Origin: Opitutaceae bacterium
Lineage (GTDB): Bacteria > Verrucomicrobiota > Verrucomicrobiia > Opitutales > Opitutaceae
DNA: 5,563 bases
NCBI GenBank assembly: GCA_029979145.1
Contig: JAPOIC010000148.1
Coordinates: forward strand, 1 to 5,563
Direction: 5' to 3'
Shown: in pieces, positions 1 to 5,563 of the stretch
How the letters are laid out: each line of letters starts with the position of its first letter
Numbering within the stretch: the first letter of the stretch is position 1
The notes under the pieces: generated by a model
The model's input: the letters and a program-made list of their open reading frames with translations, nothing else
Database searches by the model: none
Told to the model about the DNA's origin: nothing
Translations under genes and position numbers: made by a program

Positions 1-38
1 GGGATTGCGTGCGCGTGGGGCGCCCGTAGCTTGCGAGG
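1..38 (+). other. Upstream edge; possible tail of a preceding gene
   Basis: This short GC-rich stretch has a TAG at 27-29 in the same frame as mgtE, so that frame is open only from base 3 to the stop. It could be the last codons of an upstream gene ending nine bases before the mgtE ATG, or plain leader. Too little sequence is present to decide, and no promoter can be recognised. Confidence 0.3.
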
Positions 39-1424
39 ATGCCCGAAGCCACCGTGGACCTCAAAGCCGAGATCATTGCCCTGTTGCGGGCCCGTGATGC
101 GGTCGGGTTGAGACAAAAGCTTTCCCGGTGGCTGCCGGCTGACCTGGCGCCGAACATTGCCGAGCTGCCGGTGGAGCGGCTCGCACAGCTCTTCCGCATG
201 ACGTCGCGGGACCTTGCCGCCGCGACCTTTCCCTACCTCGAGCTCGAGGCCCAGCACCGGTTGTTGAAACTCATGACGCCGGAGCAGTCGGCCGCGCTGC
301 TCAACGCTCTGCCGCCCGACGACCGCACGGCGTTCCTCGACGACCTGCCGCTCGAGCACGCGATGCAGTTGCTCTCCCTCCTCAATCCCGAGGAGCGCCA
401 GGTCGCGCAATCCTTGCTGGCTTACCCCGAGCACAGCGTCGGCCGCATGATGACGCTCGACTTCGTGGCGGTGCGCTCGGAGTGGACCGTGCGCGCGGCG
501 CTCGATTACATCCGGCAGAACGGCTACGACCGCGAGACGCTCAACGTCGTCTACGTGGTCGACGAGCACGGCCGGCTGATCGACGACGTGCGCGTGCGGC
601 GGTTTCTGCTGGGATCGCCGGACCGCCCGGTGCGCGAGTTGATGGACGGCAACTATGCCGCGCTTTCGCCCAACGACGACCGGGAGACCGCGCTTGAGGT
701 GTTCCGCAAGTTTGACCGCGTGGCCCTGCCGGTGGTCGGCGACGGCAAGAAGCTGATCGGCATCGTGACCGTCGACGACATGCTCGACGTGGCCGACGAG
801 GAGGCCACAGAGGACATTCAGAAACTCGGTGGTTCGGAGGCCTTCGACGAGCCCTACACCACGACGCCGCTGCGCCACATGATCCGCAAGCGCGCGACCT
901 GGCTGGTGGTGCTGTTGCTCGGCGAGATGCTAACCGCTACGGCCATGGCTTTTTTTGAAGATGAAATAGCGAAGGCGGTGGTGCTGACCCTGTTCATCCC
1001 CCTCGTGATCAGCGCCGGTGGTAACGCCGGCTCGCAGGCGGCGACGCTCGTGATCCGCGCGCTGGCGCTGGGCGAGTTCAAGCTGCGCGAGTGGTGGAAG
1101 GTCATGCGGCGCGAGCTCGTTGCGGGCGCGGCGCTGGGCGTGATCCTCGGACTCATTGGCTTCCTTCGCATCGCGCTGTGGTCGTTGATCTCGCCTGTTT
1201 ACGGCGAGCACGCCGTGCGCGTGGGTATTACGGTAGGCTGCGCTCTCGCCGGCATCGTGCTCTGGGGCTCGCTGGTGGGCTCGATGTTCCCCCTGATTCT
1301 CAAGCGACTCGGACTCGACCCGGCGACTTCGAGCGCACCCTTCGTGGCGACGCTGGTCGACGTGACCGGGCTCATCATCTACTTCAGCGTGGCCTTCGTG
1401 GTTTTGCGGGGCACTTTGCTCTGA
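39..1424 (+). CDS. mgtE: MgtE-family magnesium channel/transporter
   Basis: This gene encodes a 461-residue inner-membrane Mg2+ channel that works as a homodimer and is gated by cytosolic Mg2+. Domains in order are an N-terminal helical MgtE_N domain (about 35-135), two CBS domains (about 136-195 and 197-258), a connecting plug helix (about 259-282, with EEATEDIQKLGG) and five membrane helices (about 285-306, 312-337, 360-383, 393-421, 436-458). The family motif GGNAGSQAA lies at 327-335. DVTGLIIYFSVA near the C-terminus places Asp441 where Thermus thermophilus MgtE has its pore Asp432. Length matches the family (about 450). The ATG is the first start after an in-frame TAG at 27-29. GCGAGG abuts it, too close for an ideal Shine-Dalgarno; GTG at 54 is a weaker alternative. 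All domains are intact, so Mg2+ transport is well supported; Co2+ or other divalent ions are possible secondary substrates. Confidence 0.95.
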   Translation: MPEATVDLKAEIIALLRARDAVGLRQKLSRWLPADLAPNIAELPVERLAQLFRMTSRDLAAATFPYLELEAQHRLLKLMTPEQSAALLNALPPDDRTAFLDDLPLEHAMQLLSLLNPEERQVAQSLLAYPEHSVGRMMTLDFVAVRSEWTVRAALDYIRQNGYDRETLNVVYVVDEHGRLIDDVRVRRFLLGSPDRPVRELMDGNYAALSPNDDRETALEVFRKFDRVALPVVGDGKKLIGIVTVDDMLDVADEEATEDIQKLGGSEAFDEPYTTTPLRHMIRKRATWLVVLLLGEMLTATAMAFFEDEIAKAVVLTLFIPLVISAGGNAGSQAATLVIRALALGEFKLREWWKVMRRELVAGAALGVILGLIGFLRIALWSLISPVYGEHAVRVGITVGCALAGIVLWGSLVGSMFPLILKRLGLDPATSSAPFVATLVDVTGLIIYFSVAFVVLRGTLL

Positions 1425-1433
1425 GGCGGGGAG

Positions 1434-1481
1434 CGGCGGACATTTTTTCAAAAAAAACGTGTATTCGCCGGTCCGCTTTTT
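1434..1481 (+). terminator. Putative terminator or attenuator after mgtE
   Basis: GCGGAC at 1436-1441 pairs perfectly with GTCCGC at 1471-1476, and TTTTT follows directly at 1477-1481, the layout of an intrinsic terminator. The enclosed 29 nt are long for a loop, but T6 (1443-1448) and A8 (1450-1457) can form a weak inner hairpin. A second stem, CGGCGGA (1434-1440) with TTCGCCG (1464-1470, one G-U pair), competes for the same left arm. It sits 9 nt past the mgtE stop and 15 nt before the next ATG, so it could end mgtE transcription or modulate read-through into the exporter genes. The pairing is seen in the sequence; the function is inferred. Confidence 0.42.
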
Positions 1482-1496
1482 AATTTGGCCGGGGTC

Positions 1497-3389
1497 ATGT
1501 CCGAACCCCCGCCTACCACCGCCGCGGCGGTTCCCTCAAACGGGGAACTGATCCGACGGCTGTTGGGACTCGCGTGGCGCTACCGGCTGCAGTGCATCTG
1601 GGTGATCGTCATCCAGCTGGTGCTCCTGACCATGGGCATCCTCGGCCTGAGCTTCACCGGCGTGGGCATTGATTACATCCGCCATGTGATCACGCCCGCA
1701 AATGCCAATGGCACGGCCGCGGTGCCGGCACCGCACTTCAAATTCGGCCCTGAGCTGCCGTTGCACTGGGAGCCGATGCAGGTGCTGTGCCTCTTGGCCG
1801 GCCTGATCCTAGGCCTGGCCATCTGCCGCGCGATCTTGAACTACACCTATGCGGTGGCGGTGAACATCCTCGTGCACAAGAAGCTCGTGCTCGATCTGCG
1901 CAGCGAGGTCTACGACAAGCTCCAGCGGCTCAGCTTCCGTTTCTTTGATGCCAACACCACTGGCTCGATCATCACGCGCGTGACCAGCGACGTCGGCGCG
2001 GTGCGCATGTTCGTGGACCAAGTGCTGATCCAGGTGGTGATCATGGTCGTGTCGCTGACCGTTTATCTGATCTATATGATCAACTTGAGCCCGGGCCTGA
2101 CCCTCGCCTGTCTCGCGACGACTCCGGTGCTCTGGATCATGTCCGTGGTTTTCTCCCGGCGCATCCAGCCGGAATACGCGCAGAACCGCACCTTGGTGGA
2201 AAAGATGGTGCAGACCCTGGCGGAGAGCATCCAAGGCATCGCGGTGACGAAAGGGTTTGGCCGCGAACGGGAGGACAAGGCGCGGTTTGACGCGGCCAAC
2301 GACGCCGTGCTCACGCAGCAGCATTCGATTTTCAATCGCGTCAGTCTTTTCACACCGGCGGTCGGCATGCTGACGCGCATCAACACGCTGGTGCTGCTCG
2401 GCTACGGCGGCTGGCTGGTGATCAACGATCAGCTCCCGCTCGGCGCCGGCCTGGTGGTGTTCGCCGGCCTGCTCGAACAGTTCTCCGGCCAAGTGAACAG
2501 CGTGGCCAACTTGGTGAACACCGTGCAGCAGTCGCTCATCGGCGCTCGGCGCATGTTCGAAATCATCGACGCGCCGATCGAGGTGCAGAACAGCCCGCAG
2601 GCGCTGCGGGTGGAACGCCTCAAGGGTGCGGTGCAGTTCGACAACGTCTCGTTCTCCTACAGCGGCATCACGCCGGTGCTGAAGGACGTCAGCCTGACGG
2701 TGGAGCCTGGCAAGTGCGTCGCCATTCTCGGCGCGACCGGTGCGGGCAAGAGCGTCTTCATGAGCCTGATCCCGCGCTTCTACGACCCGGTGCGCGGCAG
2801 CGTGCTGATCGACGGCATTGATGCGCGCCGCCTGCATGTCGATGACCTGCGGCGCAACATCGGTCTCGTTTTCCAAGAAAGCTTTCTCTTCTCCAACACC
2901 GTGGCCGCGAACATCGCGTTCGGCCACCCCAACGCCACGATGGATCAGGTGGTGAAGGCGGCGAAGATCGCCGCGGCGCACGACTTCATCATGCAGCTGC
3001 CGCAGGGTTACGAGACGGTCCTGGGGGAGAGCGGCAACAGCTTGTCCGGCGGCCAGCGCCAGCGGCTCGCGATCGCGCGCGCGGTGCTGCTGGAGCCGGC
3101 CATCCTACTGCTCGACGACCCGACGGCCGCGATCGACAGCGAGACGGAGCACGAAATTTTCGAGGCGCTGGACCGCGCCATCGCCGGCCGCACCACGTTC
3201 ATTGTCGCCCACCGCCTGAGCACGCTGCGCCGGGCGGACTTTGTCATCGTGATGGAAGGTGGTCGTATCATCCAGCAGGGCACGCACGAGGAACTCATGC
3301 GCCAGCCGGGTCCCTACCTGCGCGTGGCCAAGCTGCAATTGCTCGACGGCGCCGACCTCGGCGAGGCCGGGAAGGAGGGGACGTCATGA
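1497..3389 (+). CDS. ABC exporter half-transporter, degenerate-site subunit
   Basis: This gene encodes a 630-residue inner-membrane half-transporter of the MsbA/MdlAB-like exporter type. The membrane domain (about 15-355) has six helices near 33-57, 95-121, 172-194, 198-219, 285-308 and 313-335, with a long Pro/Ala-rich loop (about 62-92) after the first. The nucleotide-binding domain (about 377-615) has Walker A GATGAGKS (412-419), Q-loop Gln460, signature LSGGQ (516-520), Walker B ILLLD ending at Asp540, D-loop AAID (544-547) and switch His572. The residue after Walker B is Asp541, where an active ATPase has Glu, so its own Walker A/B site should be weak or non-hydrolytic; its intact LSGGQ would complete the partner's site. 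ATG at 1497 has GGGG at 1491-1494 upstream. An in-frame TTG at 1485 would add four residues but has no ribosome binding site. The stop overlaps the next gene. Exporter identity is secure; the substrate (drug, lipid or peptide) is unknown. Confidence 0.93.
   Translation: MSEPPPTTAAAVPSNGELIRRLLGLAWRYRLQCIWVIVIQLVLLTMGILGLSFTGVGIDYIRHVITPANANGTAAVPAPHFKFGPELPLHWEPMQVLCLLAGLILGLAICRAILNYTYAVAVNILVHKKLVLDLRSEVYDKLQRLSFRFFDANTTGSIITRVTSDVGAVRMFVDQVLIQVVIMVVSLTVYLIYMINLSPGLTLACLATTPVLWIMSVVFSRRIQPEYAQNRTLVEKMVQTLAESIQGIAVTKGFGREREDKARFDAANDAVLTQQHSIFNRVSLFTPAVGMLTRINTLVLLGYGGWLVINDQLPLGAGLVVFAGLLEQFSGQVNSVANLVNTVQQSLIGARRMFEIIDAPIEVQNSPQALRVERLKGAVQFDNVSFSYSGITPVLKDVSLTVEPGKCVAILGATGAGKSVFMSLIPRFYDPVRGSVLIDGIDARRLHVDDLRRNIGLVFQESFLFSNTVAANIAFGHPNATMDQVVKAAKIAAAHDFIMQLPQGYETVLGESGNSLSGGQRQRLAIARAVLLEPAILLLDDPTAAIDSETEHEIFEALDRAIAGRTTFIVAHRLSTLRRADFVIVMEGGRIIQQGTHEELMRQPGPYLRVAKLQLLDGADLGEAGKEGTS
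3372..3378 (+). promoter_or_regulatory. Strong ribosome binding site for the second ABC gene
   Basis: AAGGAGG lies inside the last codons of the first ABC gene, 7 nt before the ATG at 3386, at ideal Shine-Dalgarno spacing. It is the best ribosome binding site in the window and fixes the start. With the ATGA stop/start overlap at 3386-3389 it implies translational coupling and near-equal output of the two subunits. Confidence 0.85.
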
Positions 3390-5236
3390 CCCGCGAGACC
3401 GCCGTCAAGGACCGCAACATCACGGTCGTCCAGAAATCCCGCGAGGAAGAGGAGGAGGCGCAGTTCCGTCCCTTGCAGTGGAGCCTGATCCGCCGGCTTT
3501 TCAGCTATGCCGCGCCGATCAAGGGCAAGGTGTGCTGGCTGTTGTTCATCACGATCATCCGTGCGATCCAGCTGCCGGCGCTGGTCTACGTGACGTCTTC
3601 GATCATCTCCGGCCCGATTGCCAACGGCCGGCTCGACGACCTGCCGTGGGCGCTGCTCGGTTATGCCGCGCTGGCGACGGTGACGGAAGTGATGATGCGC
3701 TGGCGGCAGCGTTTCGCGCTGGAGATCGGCGAGACGGTCGTGAACCGCCTGCGCGAGCAGATCTTTGCCAAGGTGCAGCGGCAGCCGATGAGCTTTTTCA
3801 ATCGCGTGAAGCTCGGCCGCATCATCAGCCGCGTGACCAGCGACGTGGAAGCGCTGCGGGCCGGCATCCAAAACGTGTTTTTCGTGAGCATCGTGCAGGG
3901 CGGCCAGATGATCGTGACCGCGTTGGTGATGATGCACCGCGACTTCGAGCTGTTCCTCGTGGTGATGGCGATGGCGCCGATCCTGTGGGCGATCAACCGG
4001 CATTTCCGCGGCAAGCTCAGCCGGCTTACGCGCGCGGCGCAGGAGAGCTTCAGCCGCGTCACCGCTACCCTGGCCGAGTCGGTCAACGGCATCCGCGTGA
4101 CCCAGGGCTTCGTGCGGCAGGAGACCAACGCCGGCTTCTTCCGCTCACTGCTCGCCGACCACTCGCGCTACAACCTCGCGCTGGCGCGCACCTCCGGCGT
4201 GCTTACGCCGCTCCTCGAGCTCAACAGCCAGTTCTTCGTCTCCATCCTCCTCATGTATGGCGGCTGGCGCGTCTTCCACGGCGAGATGGAAATCGAGTCG
4301 CTCATCGAGGTTTTCTTCCTCTCCAATTTCTTCTTCTCGCCCATTCTCACGCTCGGCAACCAATACAACCAGGCGCTGATTGCGATGGCGGGCGCCGAGC
4401 GCGTCTTCTCGATGATCGACGCCAAGCCGGACTGGGAGGAGGCTGCAGACGCCAAGGATCTGCCCGACCCGCGCGCCACCGGCGGACGCACCGGCGCGCG
4501 GGTGGAGCTGCGCAACCTTTCGTTCGGCTACCAGCCCGACAAGCTTGTGCTGCGCGAGATCACGTTCACCGCGGAGCCCGGGCAGACGGTGGCGCTCGTC
4601 GGCCACACGGGCAGCGGCAAGAGCTCGATCATTAATCTGGTTTCCAAGTTCTACCTGCCCACCGCCGGCGAGCTGCTGATTGACGGTCATGAAGTCCGCA
4701 CCCTGACCAGCCGCTCGCTGCACCGCCAGATGGGCATGGTGCAGCAGCAAAACTTTCTCTTCAGCGGCACCGTGCGCGAAAACATCGCGCTCGGCCGGCC
4801 CGATGCCACCGACGCCGAGATCCGCGGGGCGGCCCGGCGCCTGGATTGCCTGGATATCTTCGAGGCGCTGCCCAACGGGCTCTTTACCGAAGTGGGCGAG
4901 CGCGGCACCGCGCTGTCCGTCGGACAGCGCCAGCTGGTGTGCTTCACCCGCGCGCTGCTGGCGGATCCGCGCGTGGTCATTCTCGACGAGGCCACGAGTT
5001 CAATTGATGCGCTGACGGAGGAGCGACTGCAGAAGGCGCTGGTCGAGTTGTTGCGCGACCGCACGAGTTTCATCGTCGCCCACCGCCTCAGCACCATCCG
5101 CCACGCGGACCTCGTGCTCGTGCTCGACCAGGGCCGGATCATCGAGCGCGGCCGGCACGAAACGCTCGTTGCCGCCGGCGGCAAGTATGCCGAACTCTAC
5201 GAACAGTTCGTGCAAATGGAGGCGGACGACGACTGA
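3386..5236 (+). CDS. ABC exporter half-transporter, catalytic-site subunit
   Basis: This gene encodes a 616-residue half-transporter that should pair with the product of the preceding gene. The N-terminus is cytosolic and charged, with five consecutive Glu at 20-24. The membrane domain (about 35-345) has helices near 47-75, 86-106, 160-183, 187-205, 272-296 and 303-325. The nucleotide-binding domain (about 373-612) has Walker A GHTGSGKS (406-413), Q-loop Gln454, X-loop TEVGERG (501-507), signature LSVGQ (510-514), Walker B VILD (531-534) with catalytic Glu535, D-loop SSID (538-541) and switch His566. Walker A/B and switch His are consensus, but the signature has Val for the second Gly. As I recall, LSVGQRQL-type signatures are usual in MdlB/YheH (BmrD)-like subunits, so this is a subfamily trait rather than damage. 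Walker residues here plus LSGGQ of the partner would form the hydrolytic site. The ATG overlaps the previous stop. The substrate is not predictable. Confidence 0.93.
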   Translation: MTRETAVKDRNITVVQKSREEEEEAQFRPLQWSLIRRLFSYAAPIKGKVCWLLFITIIRAIQLPALVYVTSSIISGPIANGRLDDLPWALLGYAALATVTEVMMRWRQRFALEIGETVVNRLREQIFAKVQRQPMSFFNRVKLGRIISRVTSDVEALRAGIQNVFFVSIVQGGQMIVTALVMMHRDFELFLVVMAMAPILWAINRHFRGKLSRLTRAAQESFSRVTATLAESVNGIRVTQGFVRQETNAGFFRSLLADHSRYNLALARTSGVLTPLLELNSQFFVSILLMYGGWRVFHGEMEIESLIEVFFLSNFFFSPILTLGNQYNQALIAMAGAERVFSMIDAKPDWEEAADAKDLPDPRATGGRTGARVELRNLSFGYQPDKLVLREITFTAEPGQTVALVGHTGSGKSSIINLVSKFYLPTAGELLIDGHEVRTLTSRSLHRQMGMVQQQNFLFSGTVRENIALGRPDATDAEIRGAARRLDCLDIFEALPNGLFTEVGERGTALSVGQRQLVCFTRALLADPRVVILDEATSSIDALTEERLQKALVELLRDRTSFIVAHRLSTIRHADLVLVLDQGRIIERGRHETLVAAGGKYAELYEQFVQMEADDD

Positions 5237-5237
5237 A

Positions 5238-5250
5238 CCGGCCCGGCCGG
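5238..5250 (+). terminator. GC palindrome after the ABC pair, weak terminator candidate
   Basis: CCGGCC, one C, then GGCCGG form a perfect 13-nt inverted repeat starting two bases after the stop codon. A realistic hairpin is four G-C pairs with a five-nt loop. No T-run follows; the next bases are C-rich. It could slow polymerase or protect the 3' end, but it does not meet the usual pattern of an intrinsic terminator and may be chance in GC-rich DNA. Confidence 0.22.
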
Positions 5251-5277
5251 CCCCTCGGGATTCCCCTAAAATTCTCC

Positions 5278-5307
5278 TAGGCAAACGGGGCCGTCTCCCT
5301 CTATAAA
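5278..5307 (+). promoter_or_regulatory. Predicted sigma70-like promoter of the SWIB gene
   Basis: A -35-like TAGGCA (5278-5283, four of six matches to TTGACA) is followed after 18 bp by a -10-like TATAAA (5302-5307, five of six matches to TATAAT). Transcription would start near 5313-5316, leaving a leader of about 35 nt before the ATG at 5350. The gap is clearly richer in A/T than the flanking genes. A second -10-like TAAAAT at 5267-5272 has no matching -35. The boxes are seen; promoter activity is inferred. Confidence 0.45.
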
Positions 5308-5312
5308 GGCGT

Positions 5313-5330
5313 TGCTTTCACAGGAAAGCA
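5313..5330 (+). promoter_or_regulatory. Perfect 7-bp stem-loop in the SWIB leader
   Basis: TGCTTTC (5313-5319), loop ACAG (5320-5323) and GAAAGCA (5324-5330) form an exact inverted repeat. It begins where the upstream promoter would start transcription, so the mRNA could carry a hairpin at its extreme 5' end, a layout known to slow decay of some bacterial mRNAs. As DNA it could instead be an operator for a dimeric regulator overlapping the start site. The AGGAAAG in its 3' arm looks like a Shine-Dalgarno but ends 21 nt before the ATG, too far to serve directly. No T-run follows, so it is not a terminator. Confidence 0.5.
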
Positions 5331-5349
5331 CCCTAACTAAAAAATTACT

Positions 5350-5563
5350 ATGGCAAAAAAATCCGCTCGGAAACCTAACGCTGCGTTCATGAAACCGGTC
5401 ACGCCTGACGCCAAGCTCGCTGCTGTCGTCGGCTCGGCCCCCCTCCCTCGCACGGAGCTCACCAAGAAACTGTGGGCCTACATCAAGAAGAACGGCCTGC
5501 AGGACAGGAAGGCTAAGACCCAGATTAATGCCGACGACAAGTTGAAGGCGGTCTTCAACGGCA
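5350..5563 (+). CDS. SWIB/MDM2 domain protein, 3' end outside the window
   Basis: The first 71 residues of a small basic protein are present; the frame is open to the window edge. It starts with a Lys/Arg/Pro tail (MAKKSARKPNAAFMKPVTPD), followed from about residue 21 by a SWIB fold signature: LAAVVGSAPLPRTELTKKLW, then AYIKKNGLQDRKAKTQI and DDKLKAVFNG. The full domain is usually about 75 residues, so only its last helices should be missing. In eukaryotes SWIB occurs in SWI/SNF chromatin-remodelling subunits; in Chlamydiae it is found alone or fused to topoisomerase I. The bacterial role is not settled; DNA or nucleoid association is an inference from the domain and the basic tail. The ATG is the first start after an in-frame TAA at 5338-5340. 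The leader is A-rich with no Shine-Dalgarno at normal distance. A predicted promoter and stem-loop lie upstream, so it is probably transcribed apart from the ABC genes. Confidence 0.9.
   Translation, partial: MAKKSARKPNAAFMKPVTPDAKLAAVVGSAPLPRTELTKKLWAYIKKNGLQDRKAKTQINADDKLKAVFNG

Noticed and set aside
1478..1496. TTTAAT at 1478-1483 as the -10 box of a promoter for the ABC genes
   Set aside because: No -35-like hexamer lies at proper spacing (1455-1460 is AAACGT), and transcription would start only a few bases before the ATG. The T-rich tract is better explained as the tail of the terminator-like stem.
1485..1499. TTG at 1485 as the start of the first ABC gene
   Set aside because: It has no Shine-Dalgarno upstream and would overlap the end of the putative terminator region. 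ATG at 1497 has a GGGG nearby and is the more common start codon.
1809..2981. Long open frame on the - strand (390 codons) opposite the first ABC gene
   Set aside because: It is antisense to a gene with a complete set of ABC motifs. Its product is His/Arg/Asp/Ala-rich with no recognisable domain, the usual result of reading GC-rich codons in an antisense frame.
1977..3846. Identical 17-base segments at 1977-1993 and 3830-3846 as a possible direct repeat
   Set aside because: Both encode the conserved RVTSDV segment of the ABC membrane domain in the two paralogues, so the match reflects shared ancestry and codon bias rather than a recombination or mobile repeat.
3259..4635. Long + strand open frame (458 codons) overlapping both ABC genes
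   Set aside because: Its Arg/Ala/Pro/Gly-rich product is a shifted reading of the exporter genes, with no motif, no ribosome binding site and no break at the real gene junction.
5238..5283. Intrinsic terminator plus a second promoter at TAAAAT (5267-5272)
   Set aside because: The GC palindrome lacks a T-run, and TAAAAT has only GC-rich sequence where its -35 should be, so neither reaches the strength of the TAGGCA/TATAAA pair.

Overview
The window is GC-rich and densely coded, with every gene on the + strand: an MgtE-type magnesium channel/transporter, two overlapping ABC exporter half-transporters, and the start of a small SWIB-domain protein cut by the right edge. High GC, a stand-alone lysine-rich SWIB protein (a chromatin-associated domain in eukaryotes, found among bacteria mainly in the Chlamydiae/Verrucomicrobia group) and few Shine-Dalgarno sites suggest a verrucomicrobial chromosome, perhaps Opitutaceae. 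That placement is inference from recalled family distribution, not a search.

Layout. Bases 1-38 are the edge of an upstream region and end in a stop in the mgtE frame. mgtE fills 39-1424. A 72-bp gap (1425-1496) holds an AT-rich tract and nested inverted repeats ending in a T-run, a likely terminator or attenuator. The first ABC gene (1497-3389) and the second (3386-5236) overlap by ATGA, with a strong ribosome binding site for the second inside the end of the first. A 113-bp gap (5237-5349) carries a GC palindrome, a plausible sigma70-like promoter and a perfect 7-bp stem-loop at the predicted transcript start. The SWIB gene follows at 5350.

How the genes work together. The two ABC proteins each have a six-helix membrane domain and a nucleotide-binding domain, and their motif defects are complementary. 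The first has Asp in place of the catalytic Glu after Walker B; the second has LSVGQ in place of LSGGQ. In a heterodimer both defects fall in the same ATP site, giving one degenerate and one consensus site, as in TM287/288 and BmrCD. The substrate cannot be read from the sequence. MgtE and the SWIB protein look like independent neighbours. Nothing here supports a wholly new system, mobile element, CRISPR array or RNA gene; the noteworthy points are the split-site exporter and the two intergenic RNA structures.
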